Below are positions 22,081-56,832 of a stretch of 64,000 bases of DNA, in pieces. Both the position numbers and the translations under genes were made by a program. Numbering within the stretch: position 1 is the stretch's first letter; the number at the start of each line of letters is the position of its first letter. The stretch spans positions 26,746,322-26,810,321 of the forward strand of contig NC_064753.1 in the NCBI RefSeq assembly GCF_011397635.1, in the 5' to 3' direction. The DNA comes from Epinephelus fuscoguttatus. Lineage: Eukaryota > Chordata > Actinopteri > Perciformes > Serranidae. Under the pieces are notes generated by a model. It was not told the origin of the DNA. It did not search any database and saw only the letters and a list, made by a program, of their open reading frames with translations.

Positions 22081-24840
22081 GCGTTCAGGTAGTGTGGGAG
22101 AAGCAACGACTGTGTAGAAAAACCTCACAAAATGTACATATATTAAGATTTATTTATTTATTTTTTTTTAAGAAATAAGATAAATCTTAAAGTGGTCGAA
22201 ATATATATGCTAAATATATCTGAGTGTTACTTGGCTTTTGCCCGGGTCCACCCTTTAAATCTGTCTTTATATCAGGCAAACTTTGCTTTATAATGTAAAA
22301 TATTAATGGGAGAAACAACATATTTTAGTGTCTAAAATAATCAGAATTAATGCCATTTAAAGTACTCTATTTTTAACATTTCTGTGTATTTGTAAACCTA
22401 TTAAATATTTAGTGGAAGTAACTATAAATAGGAAGTGCACTACATTGTGAAACTACTATTTTCAAGGTCACAAATAAACCTTCATACTTAAATTTTATAA
22501 ATCATAAAAGCGCTAAAACCTAAAATTAAATCAGCTTATGAGCTTGCATGCCAACAGATTCATCTCCAAAACACCCAAGCACAAAATACAACAGCAAGCT
22601 GTAGCCTGTCATAGATTCAAAAATGAATATTTAATCCTTTAAGGAGTAAGTTAAATTAGAAGAAATTAATTAGTATATGTTCCTTTCCACATGATTTTAT
22701 GTTGCGCAACTTCTCTAGAATAAATTAAAGCCTGACCAATATACCAACAATTTATCTGAAAACAATATTTCAGCCAATATTTGTTTCAACAATGCACAAT
22801 ATTAATGTTTTAGATTATGATCCATGAATTTGGTTATTTATTGAGTGTGACCAAGTTATGAGCAGAACATTTTACACTTCAAGAAAAGTGTCAGTGCTCT
22901 CTGGTGGACAAACCAAGCAATGGCGACACTGTTTCTAAATGACCACAAACATATCTTTGCCATTTCTGTACTGCAATTTTTTGTCACTTATTGGCCCAAA
23001 CTTATACACACACTGATATACTGTAACCTATATGTGATAAATCAATATCAGCAGATAATGAGGGTTCTAGTGTGAATATATATGATTCTCAGTGGATATT
23101 ATCTGGCATGTGTCTTACTGAATTGATTTTTAGGGGTCGTTAAGTCAAATCACAAAGAATGTGCCTGCAGATCCAATGAAAACTGTTGAAAGCACAGATT
23201 ATCCACAGTAACACAACATTGCTTCTGGAAAGTCACATTGCTGTCAAACATTTCAAGTGCTCAAAGCAAGACAAATCTAATTCCTCTTATCTTCAAGAAA
23301 ATATTGTTTTGGCAGAGATCTCAGAGGCAAGTGAGGCAAAACTTGGCCACACTGAATCAAAACCATCAGCCTAGCACTGGGGATAGTTAAAAAAATGTCT
23401 TTTGTAATTTGGGTGAAACAATCCTTAAATGCGATGTTCCAGATTTGACACAGCAAAGTTATTTGAGTAACTTTGTATTCCTGCTGTGTGATACAGGCCT
23501 CTAGAGTAGATGAATGCTGATAGGAGTGTTTGTTTAACCAGACGATAAGCCTCTGGGGCTGGCAGCTCAAAAATATGAAGAAGTGACTTGATGGGTGTGC
23601 ACTTAATAATGATAATTATAATGATGATTCATAGGCGCTTAAAGTCTACAGTAAGACTGACAAAAGTGCTTTGTGCAATTCAAAAAAATATCTTGAGGGA
23701 AAACAAAATGTAGCGTTTTCCAAAAGGAAAGGCCACATTAAATTAATGCACTGTACATGAAAAGTAGCATCACATTAAACGCTTACAACATCATGCGATA
23801 TGTTTTTCTCTTAATTTTTCTGCCACGGTCCAAAGAGTTTGGACATTTTTGATCATTATATGTACCTATTTGTTTTGTAGCCTTGTGATGAACTAACCCT
23901 CTCAGGGTGTCTATCTTCCTCCTGCTGTATGCTTGAATAACCTCCGGCCTCCCTTCATCATTACCAGGAATATGTAATACCAATATAAGAATACATTTCT
24001 TAAATTGAGGTCCCAAATGTAAGTTTCTGAATATTTCCTTGAAAACTAAGATTAATGATATCTAATACCTTTCACTGCAAACCATACGTTTTAAAATGTC
24101 CTTTAATGCTTATTTAAAAGCAATACTTTCTGCAGTAAATAAATACCCTTGTTACAAGAGAGGCTCCTTCTGTTTTAAGAATTCTAAAGCATTAGTTTCT
24201 GTCTTAAAACATATGAAAAAAGGCAGATCAAAGAACTAGAAATGTCACTGATGATAATGACAAAGCAAGTTAATGTTAGACTATAGCACTAAATATGTCC
24301 AAGATGATTTTAGTGTTTCCATATGACATGAAAACAAGTGGAAATGTGTAATAAGGTAATTTCCACCTCTGAATTCCCATCCAGTAGATTCCCTGTTTAC
24401 TCAGATGGTCATTTTAACACACTGAGGCTGTGAACACATGAACCACAAGCTCAATCACAGTCTTTGCATCATAATTACATCACTGCAATTAGTCATAGAC
24501 TCATAAAAATGACCTTCTTTGTGACACCATCATCCTTTGTTGACCAGTGCTTTTGGTAACACCCATGTAATTATTGCTGTTGTTACTTTAATATTAATCA
24601 CAGCTGACTGGTGTGTTATTTCCATCTGACTTTATGTTTGATCACAATGATTTTGAAAACCTCCCCAACTTGACTATATTTCCGTCTAAGGCCTGAGACA
24701 AAGTCTGACGCCGTCCTTTTAACTGATGTTTAATAAACTATTAATCGAGCCCAGCCTACAGTATACTTTCTTGGACAGCACAGCACCAACAATAGGTGGC
24801 GCTACAAGCCACTGAACTGCTAATGTCATAACATTTCATG
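22081..24840. other. Intergenic stretch without recognised gene
   Basis: It is AT-rich with only short frames lacking motifs. Nothing resembling an exon of either neighbour, a tRNA or a known repeat was recognised. Confidence 0.5.
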
Positions 24841-25514
24841 TAGTCGTCATCACTGACTGCCACGAGTAAACGGACCGCAGCACGACATTGACGGGGTAAA
24901 AATGTATTCCTCCGCAGGGTTAAGAGAAAATATGCCATCTCAACAAAATAATCTCGTCGTGTCATGAAATTCGTGGCGATTATCTAGCAGGTGACACATG
25001 ACACACGTTAATCCTCAAACTAAAAGCCCCGGTGTAAACAATTATCTAGAGTCAATCCGCTTGTGAGATCACCGAGATAACGTTAACGTTAGTTAGCTAG
25101 CTGGCTAAAGATAACAAGCCGAACGTTAGCCCTTTATAGTCAATGCGAGGACGATGGACGAGAACAAGCTCACTAGCTAGACAGCGGCTATAAAGAAGAC
25201 ATAATTCATCTATTACCCATGGTGTCCAGTGAACACTGGCATATCAGGTGGGAGTCTCGGGCAGAGGCACAGACAGTGATGAAGTCCTCTACAACAAGCT
25301 AACGTTACTGTGCTGTGCGGTGATGTTAAACTTCAGCTCTGTGCAGGAGGCTGTCCGCGCTTCTTTCACGAACCTCTGGGATATGTCAGTGTAACCCTCC
25401 GCCTGCGGTAGATGTGCTGAGGCTGGAGTAGCCACCATTTTGCATGTCTAGTGTGTTCCTCCCTCCATTGCTAATAGATACGATTCCAGTTATTTTCTGG
25501 CGTCATTACGGCTA
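24841..25514 (+). promoter_or_regulatory. ap1g1: Probable ap1g1 promoter and non-coding first exon
   Basis: This is a CpG-enriched stretch with several taacgtta/gctagc blocks. It ends in a strong splice donor, GCTA/GTAAGT at 25514/25515. Near 25430-25442, gccaccattttgc is a near match (reverse strand) to the YY1 element common just inside first exons of housekeeping genes. No ATG-led frame before the donor fits Ap1g1, and the coding start is in the next exon, so exon 1 is probably non-coding. There is no TATA box. Confidence 0.5.
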
Positions 25515-47624
<22,110 letters not shown>

Positions 47625-50600
47625 TGAGCTGCTTCTGTTGCTCTTAAAAGCCCCCCACCAAGGGAACTATGAAAACGATTTTCCTTTCACCTCCCTCCTT
47701 TCTTCCAACGGATCCCCCTGTGACGTCACTGCAGTCCGCTGCCCTCGAGTTGCATGGGAAGCAGCAGAGCATCTAACACAGGAGAAAAATACAGATGTTA
47801 CGAAGACCCTACTGACTATTGACATCACCAGAATAATTGGGAAAACATATCAATCAGTGAACTTTCTCTTTTTCTTTCTTAATTGGTTTCCATGATGTCT
47901 TTTGTGTAGTAGTTCTATTTACCACATGCACCCTCCGCCCAGCACCATTACCACCCACAAAAGCACATATGCACACCATTTACAGTGGCACACTTAACCT
48001 CTCATGTCACTGTAGAGAAAAAGTGTCACCCACTATGAGCACTGCAGTAACCATAGTTTTATTTTAATTTGTAATTGAGCTAAAATGCAGTTGAAACACT
48101 TTGCTCCATTGATATTTATAATTGGCTTTGCATTCATTTTTTTTTATATGAACCTGTAGTCCTGATGATGGCAGCAGAAAAAGCTTTGAAAGGTCTATAT
48201 AGTGCAGTCGGAAACTTCCTGGATAACCCCTCTTTTTTGACTTTCCACATTTTAAGTGATATAACTTGTCAGAGAGTTGTATTCATTTTGAATTACATTA
48301 ATTTGCTTAAAGCATGTTTGAGCATTAATAGGATCACAATCACACCTTGCCTCAAGCTCAGAGGGGGAATTTCTGGCTCTGGTAGTAGGCCTCTTTATCC
48401 TATGTTTCTATAGGAAGTAGTCTACATTTAATTTGTCACAACAAGAGCATGAACACATCCAACATGCCCAGTTTAATCACCTGTGGCTAGTTTCAGAGAC
48501 TGTGCTCAGATTTCCCCACAAAGCTCTCCTAAAACCATCTCATCTATAGCTTTAGTTTTAGACCTGTATAATAAATTCAACGGTTAATTGCTTTGCATAG
48601 TTTGAGGAGGTTCATTCATTAGGATGGATACAATCCAGGCCTGAAATTTATCTGAAGACAAGCTGATTGCATTTGTGTTGGAGATGTGCGTTAAAACTTT
48701 TCCTGCATCTGTGTCCTCACAGTCTAGCTTGTAATTTAGATACGTTTCAGAATTGTTTAACCTGGTCGAACTTAGTCACCATGCACATACATGTAAATGA
48801 AGCTTGTTATGAATGTAGTTACATGCACTGAATGCTTTTTTTCCCCTCAAGTCTGCTTTCTCATGGCTGTCTTCTTTGATGGGGACGCTCATCTTATTGG
48901 CACTATTTTTGTGAAAGTATGTTTTATTTCTGCAGTAATTTGACTTAATTATTTATGCCTGATATCAAAGTGATGTGCCTTTCTGACTTGGCTAGATAAA
49001 AGCCCCTGAACTATTAAGTTCTGTATGAGCTTCGTTTGTAAGTCTGCTTGTGTGCTGATTGTGTTTTCAATCTGAGGGAAATGGTCTTCATGGATTTGAA
49101 ATTGGTGTCACTTCATTTAAGTTTAACTTTTTCACTTCTATATCTCATAAGTCAATTATCGGTCACCCACTAATACTGGCCTACCTGCATGTCCACAGCA
49201 ATGTCTTTTTGTCTCTGCTTTGACAAAAACATAAATTATAGCTACATGATCTTGATTGTTTCTTTTCCTATTCCATTTGGCAGACTTTTCATTAAAAATG
49301 CCTGTTGGATGTTACTGATAACGAGTCCTAAAAACAACGCAAATCATAAAGATTATGGCAGCTAATTGATGTAAACTTTTCATAGGCTGGCATCAAGGTT
49401 TCAAGTGTTTTTAAACAGTATGTCGTACTGAAGTGAAATACCATTAAGATTTCCCCCCGTCAACAAACGCTGAAGTGTGAGTTTGGATCACGTGGTGAGG
49501 TACTGGGATGGGTCGTTCTGTGGTGACTGTTAGTATGATTTCTTGGCTCTCGTCTTCTCCAAATCAGAATTCTGACCATGCTGTCGAGGACAGTAACCTT
49601 AATACCTCACGATGATCTCTCTTTCTGTTAACTTTCAGTTGCAGTAGATTGACAGCTTTGTTTAGTTATGAATTGCAATCAAGGGGAGCATCTGCATGAG
49701 AGAAACTAATGGTAGTTTGTACATCTCATTACTTAACAAGCTTAGCAGCCCTGCGACGCTGTGTTGAGATCCTCAGATGTTCAATCAGGCTGTATACTTC
49801 TTTTCACTATGCTTCACTATCTTCTTACTTCTGTGACCAAATCAGAGAGACTATTAGCTTTGGAAATATTTTTGAGCTATGATATGTGTATATGGAGAAA
49901 ATTATTTCAGTTTAACTTTTTTCTGTTGTTGACAAATGCTATATTGGCTTTTTTCTGTACATATTGAGGGCTTTTACAATTTTGTCTCTTGTACTATCTT
50001 TCATCATTTTTTTAGATACCATTTTCTAAAAATTCCAATTATTCACAATGTATATTGTCTAAATGGATCTAGTCAACATCAGTCTATAAAGACTTCCCTG
50101 TATCATCACTCGTTCATTGTAAAAGATATATGATCTGCTGCCTGTACATTGTATATAGTTGTAAAACAAACAAAAGCTGATCAAATTAAATAAAATCCAC
50201 ATGAAGACTTAAAAGATTAGCTAGGACGTATAATTGTATGCATATATGTACAAAAAAAGAACCTTAATAGGATGCAATTGAGCTGCATTTGATTTACTAT
50301 TCTTCATACTTCATTCATGATCAGATGTGTCATCTTTACTTCTTTTACAAAGATGGTAGGCTACTTGTTTGGGTCCTTTGGATGTTGAAATAAGGTCTGG
50401 AGCTATCTTAACAGATGTTGTCTGAATGATGTACTGTACTACTGAGAAACCTAAGCACAGTGCTGCACAGCAGCAGAAGTGGCACCTTGCTTCATCTGCT
50501 TCCCCGCCCCTTGAACGCCTCATGTATCCATGCCCTCTTTCGAAGAGGAGCAGGTTTCTCGCCACTGATGTAACTCTTCCTTCTGGCCTCATATGTGGTT

Positions 50601-52410
50601 TAGTGTTCTGCACTCTTGACAATTTGATCTATTAAACTCCCTTCAACCTACAAATTGATTCGTGAAATGATGCCTTGTGTTCTCTGCGTGTTAGAGCTCA
50701 TGGTTGCCTGGTAACCTTTTCCTTCCTAAAAGCATCATGTCTCAGCCAAGCAAGGCCACTACTTGTGCCACGTCAGCAGATTTTTTTTTTCAACCTCACT
50801 GTGATTTATTTTTCCCAGTATGGTCAGTAGGTTAAGATGGAATAGAGTTTTGTCTGGACAAGAGCTGATGGAAGATTTATGAAGTGGTTCCAGATATATG
50901 TGTTGGAGCAGCAGTGTCCTTCCTTGGGTCTGAAGCATATAGCGCTTTCTTTTGGCTTCCTTTCTTTACTTTCGTCCCTTATTGCTGATGTTGTTTGCCT
51001 CTGCATGGCGCACATTTCAGTGTCTCTTTGTAGTCACCGATACAAAAGGCAGGGCTGTAACACGTCATATCAAACTGATCCGAGCCCACATGGTTTAGAT
51101 TTCAATTTTGCATGGCAGTTAATCATGACAGATGATGAGGGAGGAAGGCAATGCTTCGTTTTTGTTTTTATTTTGTGTGTGTGCGTGTGTTAGGACCTTT
51201 TTTGATTTTGTATTTATAGATTGCTGCTCTATTAGCCTCAAAACAAACCTGGGACAAGCCTGTGCTACAAGCTAATAGCCACAAGGGGGAGCTGTGCAAA
51301 ACGGAAGGCTGACGGGATGGGAAAGGAAGTTTCATACATCTATTCCTGAATGTTTTTGTTGGTGTTGTTTGTATCGTCTTATTCAACCAGTATGTACCCT
51401 TGTTAATCACATCTGATCAGTTCTTTCAATGAATACCGTAAATTCATGCAGTTTTAAATGTACAAATGGAAATGAACCCAACTTAAGTGCTTTGGACACT
51501 GTAACTTAAAAGGAAGAAAAGAAACGGAAGAAAATACTCATCAGCGGTGATCAGCGTTTGAGGTGATATCAGTGTGTGAGTGTTTGTGAGTGTGTGAGTG
51601 TGTGTGAGAGTGTGAGTGAGACAGAGAGAAAGAGAAAATAATCATGCTTGAGAGAGCGTGATGGCGTGCGACATGTCTTTTATCTAGATAGGACATGATT
51701 TTTGGCTGCAATTTCAACTTTCAGCTTCTGAGCTGCATGTGAAAACCAGTGTAAATAATGTCATTTCTACTCTTGACCTGAGACTCTTTTTTGAAATGCA
51801 AGAAAAGTTCAAATTATAAAATCTGTCACACCACGTTCATGGGTCAGTACTAACATGTACAATAGGAAACTGTTCAGATAGTGCTCACAATACTGTTAAT
51901 GTTTTTATGAGTGATGAAAGTGCACATCCGTCATTTGGATTAATTGGATAATTGATTTTTTTGTTTTGTTTTTTTATTTGTTTAGGGTGAATTCAGTGTG
52001 TAAAGGGCTTGGAAGAGCATCTGAATTTACCACCCATGTTCACTTTCCCTGTTGAATCAAAGAAAAAAGAAAAGAAAAAATTGCATCCATTGTATTTTAA
52101 AAACAAAATCTGTTTGTAACCCCCCAGGCCTGTCCTGACTGTAAAACAATATGGTGTCTGATTTGTTGGGGGGAGGGTGGAGGCATGAGGTTCACTTTTT
52201 CCAGTCAAGTTTGACATGTTGAACTGAATCACAGTTCCATGGCTTCAAGGTGAGTGTGAATGTCAGACTGAAAGTATGAAATGATGATTATAGATGAGAA
52301 GTTGTAAACTATTAAATGGGATATTTTCAATTTATGCTGTGTATTCTTGTCTTTGGGTTGGAGAAAATGATCAAGCGAATAAAAAGTCAAATAAAAGTCT
52401 AGCTGAACTA
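47625..52410 (+). other. ap1g1: ap1g1 3' UTR (presumed)
   Basis: No coding frame with motifs is seen after the stop. Polyadenylation signals occur near 50188-50195 (aaattaaataaaatcc) and as a pair at 52379-52384 and 52390-52395 (gaataaaaagtcaaataaaa). The long U-rich stretch and low repeat content fit a long 3' UTR, as in mammals. A degenerate TG/GAG repeat lies at 51570-51650. Which signal is used cannot be told from sequence. Confidence 0.5.
52379..52395 (+). terminator. Paired polyadenylation signals, distal ap1g1 candidate
   Basis: Two AATAAA hexamers lie 11 bases apart, followed within 50 bases by ttgttttcttggtttggggg, a G/T-rich downstream element. Confidence 0.5.
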
Positions 52411-53084
52411 TGGTAGTTTGTTTTCTTGGTTTGGGGGGGGGTTGTAACAGTCTGATCCATTTAAAATGAGTGCTGAGCTCATTTGGGCTGTTTAATTTCA
52501 GGGATGAGTTGTATGAAAATTTGCTGAATCAGCCAGAAATTAATATTTATACATAAGCAGTTTCTCAATTGATTTTTACAGAACATTTACTATATCATAA
52601 TATCCTCCTGAGACCCTGTGACCTCATATGAGGACATCCCATTTTGAGTTTACTTGACATTACACTTCAGTCTACTTAACTTAGACCTGTTGTCCTTGTC
52701 CATGGACATTTTTTTGTGCCATGTAGCGGTGTTAAGAGCACAATACACAAATGCATGTAACAACAAGATGGCAGCCATCTCTGTCAAGTCAGTCTACAGC
52801 TGATCCCGACAAAAAAAAAAAAAAAAAGACAGGATATAAAACCTGATCACATTACATGGTTTGAACTTGTTTATTTATGGGTAATAATGTATGTAGTTTG
52901 ATATGGCAACAAATTTGACCAATTTTAGCAACAGTAACAAATTAAGATGCTGTTAATTAGGAAGTGCTCATTTGAAGAAATTAGGGCTTTATTATCGCTG
53001 TTTGACTCTCTTGTTGTCTCATTTTAGGACATAGGGACTGAATTATCATTGACAATGTTTAGTTTTTTAAACCTCCTGATCCCA

Positions 53085-53395
53085 AATATTCATTCATTCA
53101 TTTTCTGTAACCACTTTTCCTGTTGGGGGTCGCAGGAGGGCCTGTAGCCTATCCCAGTTGACACTGGGCGAGAGGTGGGGTACACCCTGGACACCCCAGA
53201 CAGTCGCAGGGCTGACACATAGAGTCACCAATTAACCTAATGTCTTTAGACTGTGGGAGGAAGCTGGAGTACCCAGAGAAAACCCACACTGACATGGGGA
53301 GAACATGCAAACTCCACACAGAAAGGCTCCCCCACCCTGGGTTCATACAATCAACCCAGTTGCTGTGAAGCGGCAATGCTAACCAAGCCAAATAG
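53085..53395 (-). mobile_element. tRNA-derived SINE
   Basis: It is a minus-strand copy of the family at 5818, 6225 and 13030. The tail (attcattcattttctgtaacc on the plus strand) is at the low end. The body is tcccagttgacactgggcga and ctgtgggaggaagctggagt, and the tRNA-like head is near 53340-53390 with box B damaged (gggttcatacaatc). Confidence 0.85.
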
Positions 53396-55489
53396 CTAGG
53401 AAAAATGAAAAATGCATACCAAACAGAAGTTCAGGTCTCAGCAGGATATTTATACAGATATTGTATTAAATTGGTACAATATTGGATGATTATATGATCT
53501 TGTTTAACTCTAGCTCAACAGTTTTTTCTGTTATCATGGGATAGACTATATCTCTCAAAGAACAAATGTGTACGGTACATGATAATTACTTGTAATAATG
53601 TTGTCTTTTATTTCTACATTATGACTTCTATCAGAAAATATCAGTATATCATGTTAAATGAGCAACCAGCAGCCATGCAGCTGCTTTTATAGTTTTTCTT
53701 GATTGCTAAGACACGCTAAATTAAACTTGGATCCTCTTGATCGTCATCATCACCTTCTTAGCACAGCAGAAGTCTCCTCTTGCAAATGTGTTAACACTTT
53801 TCATTGGTTTCACACATTTTCACAGCCCTTTACAAACCAGTTAACAGACAAATCTTATAGAAAGACCCAAAACTCTAATGGATTAACTGTGCTAAACAAA
53901 ATGAAAACATGCATTTACACCTGATAAAAATTACTTGTGTAGTCATTATGAATCTCTAATGCACTAATGTGAAACTCTCGAGCACAACTCTAATCAGCAG
54001 TCAGTCCTTATCCATCTATAAAAGATGCATGCCTCTGGGTTGATATTTGCAAACACGGATTAAAGAGAGGCTGACGGCACATAAAATGAAAAACAAATGT
54101 AGTAAAACAGGAGAAAACTTTCTTAGAAAATGTCTCCCTTTTTTACGGTATTTCAACAGGGCACCTTTAAAAATTGTAAGAAGTAAAGGTGCAAAGTGCA
54201 GTACGGTTATCTCTAGTAAAATCATCTTTAGAGTTAATAATATAATCCATGCTTTGGTATGCTTACTTGAGTTTTTTGGCACAAACTATATGTAAACTAT
54301 CAACAAATGGCACAGTCATATAGCACATTATGTCCATTGTGTAATAATTGATTGAGAAACTATATTAATTTGACCATATGTTTTGTTGCTGATGGAAATA
54401 TTTGCTTTTGTTGAGTGTTTTTAGTATTTTCATCAGTGTTAGCGCATTTTGCAAACCTGCACCTTTCAGTTTAGGCCTGAGTGAACAAATGTGCCCAAGC
54501 AAACGAGGAAAACTGTAAGCATCTAATAACATCACAAAAAAGCAGATTAAACTTTTAGCATGAAGGGCCCCTGTGGGAACACAACTTTATTTGTCTAACT
54601 GTGTGTGCAGCTACAGAGAGTGAGTTGGGACATATGAAAAGGCTTAGTATGGTTAAGTGTCTGACATATATATTTTCTGACACAGTTAGACAAACATAGG
54701 GTAAACATGGTAAAAACAGGAGTAATGGCTGAATTCCATTCAGCTGCTTCAGTTTCAGGGTCCTGACATTGTAAATGCTGCTGTCACACTGTCACGGCAC
54801 ACTGGGACACTTGAACAGAACAGAGCCGCCAGTGTTATTATTAATATCACCTACACTCCAACTTATCTGCTGTGAAGAATAGTCTACTGGTACTCCTTAA
54901 TTAAGCTGAGAATTCTGAATTAAAGTTAATTATGAGCAGGTGTGTCTCTGGGAGTCCCTGACTCTTGATTAATCCACTTAGTTTATTGGACCATGGTTTG
55001 GAATACATAAATACAATAATAATTTAAATACACATTACAGAAACATCTCCCATCTAAGATTAATATTAATTGACATTTTGAAGGTAAAAGAATTAGATTG
55101 TGAAACAGGGTCCCTCTACCAAACAGGCATATTGCAGGAGCCACTTCCCCCTACCCGTTCCCTTTATTTTGTGTTAGTGGTGCAATTCACAAAGCACATT
55201 TGCAATTAATCAAATTATCGCAGAATAATTGCTACTCAGTGAACCTTAGGGGCAGCTGAGGAGGTTAGTAGTCCACCATTGATGGTCCTCTGACAACAGA
55301 CATACCCCTGCATTTTTGCCTGTGTGTCTTCAGTAGTTGAACCTCCCAAATTATTTACCCATTAAACAGGAGAATAGACATCCTCCAACATGATATTGGC
55401 TGCACTGTTAGCCCCACCAGAGCCAAGTGTAACAAAGGTATGTAAAATAAATAAAGTGAAGTGCAAATTTGTAACTAAAATTCATGCTT

Positions 55490-55800
55490 ATGCTAGCTAT
55501 GTATTTTAGCTATATTAAAGCTAGCGTTACAGACATTAGCCATTAAATTAGCTAAAGCTAAATTAGCTAAATTAGCCAAGTCATGATGTTAATGTTGTTA
55601 ATCGCTTAAGTTGTTTAATGAAACATATCTATGTGTAAAGGGATACAAAAAGAAGACTAAGATAATGAGTTTGAATGTAAGCTAATGGCTGTATGGTGTT
55701 AGCAAAAACAAACATAAAAGGTTTGTTTTGTAGCTAAACCAACATTAGCTAATTTAGCTAGCTAGCTAGCTACTTTGGCAGTTAGCTTAATGTTAGCTAA
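55490..55800. repeat. GCTA/TTAGC-rich tract
   Basis: Dense degenerate repeats (attagctaaagctaaattag, then tagctagctagctagctact, then gttagcttaatgttagctaa) form many short palindromes. A similar but CpG-bearing version (taacgttagc) surrounds the ap1g1 promoter at 25.08-26.55 kb. Confidence 0.6.
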
Positions 55801-56279
55801 CATTTCGCCTTAAAGAACTCGTTTAAATGATGACCCACAATTTAATTTCATAAATCTTGTATATCCTATATATTTTCTAAGAGGGCACTCTTCATTAAGG
55901 ACTTTATTTTATTTATTTATTTATTTAAATTTAATGCTTTATAATTCACCTGTAATCCAGAGGAGCTAATTTAGCTGCCATTACTTAGGTTGCCAGGTTG
56001 AAAAGAATCTCAGTTAGTGGAGTTGTTAATAAAGGTTGAGTTTTTCCACTTCCAGTGAGCCGACAAGTAAACTATTAAGTAATGTTAACTGTAAATCATT
56101 TGCCTTGGTAAGCCAAGTGTATTTAGAGAGGTTATGAGACTTATGAGAAAATATTTCTGAATGTTATTATATTAAGGCAATACCCAGTGTACCATGAAAT
56201 ATTATGAATAATATAATAATAATAATAATATGATAATATGAGATATTCATATAAACAGATACAATCCAAAAACTCGATG

Positions 56280-56619
56280 GGTTAAGGCTGTGAGTACCAA
56301 AAACACGCCCTCCAAGGACATATCGTGATTTCTCGTTGTGAGCTGCATCAAGTGGTAAAGGACTTTCCTTATGGTTAATATAATACGCCTCTTCCCTCAG
56401 AGAGGGGCAGTGGCTGCTGAATAATGAATACCCTTAACCCGCCCATTTAATGTTTATTGATCAGCTCTCCAGCAGGCCTATCTGACAGCAGTCAGATTCA
56501 GTTTGGATATGGCGTCGCTGCACCGACACGGGATGAATTTTCACCTCTCCGTGGGAATTTGCCAGTCGCGCACCGGGACGGCACTTTTTGGTTTTTGTCG
56601 CTGTTAATAGGGATCATAC
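56280..56619 (+). promoter_or_regulatory. phlpp2: Candidate phlpp2 promoter and 5' UTR
   Basis: CpG becomes more frequent (ggatatggcgtcgctgcacc, then gccagtcgcgcaccgggacg). Also present are a ccgccc-type box near 56438-56446 and the sequence up to the ATG at 56620. An in-frame TAG at 56608-56610 marks the reading frame as starting at 56620 or later. The start site is not determinable. Confidence 0.45.
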
Positions 56620-56832
56620 ATGGCGATGGAGGACGAGGATAATCACACAGCGGTCGTGGCGACTAACACCCAAACGGGCATCAAGAAAGGAGGTGATGTC
56701 GGAGATAACGGGGCTTGCATAGACAGGCAGCCGGACACGGTGGTACACCAAGCGGGACTGAATCAGACTGCAGGTCGCGGCAGCCGCAGTGGTCCGGGAG
56801 CTCATGCTGCAACGGGGATCCGAGTGCTAAAG
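56620..56832 (+). CDS. phlpp2: phlpp2 upstream coding exon (N-terminal extension)
   Basis: Encodes MAMEDEDNHTAVVATNTQTG, then a Gly/Asp/Gln-rich low-complexity region, ending GIRVLK. It has no signal peptide or domain that I know. The donor is CTAAAG/GCAAGT, which fits the GC-AG donor consensus; no good GT donor is nearby. Its frame (phase 0) runs into exon B and the MKRNGSR start. I infer it belongs to phlpp2 from position, CpG context and frame; a separate short gene is not excluded. Confidence 0.65.

Larger units (their letters stand above)
52411..56270. other. Intergenic region between ap1g1 and phlpp2
   Basis: Apart from the SINE and a poly-A run near 52810 I see no gene. Bases 55490-55800 are unusually rich in gctagc/ttagcta motifs. 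An (ataata)n run lies at 56205-56245. Confidence 0.5.

Noticed and set aside
25200-25230. Minus-strand ACCATGG/GTAATA as an upstream znf821 start exon
   Set aside because: It has an ATG and a donor, but the encoded piece is only a Met codon plus one base and the conserved MSRRKQ start lies in a later exon. It could still be a 5' UTR exon.
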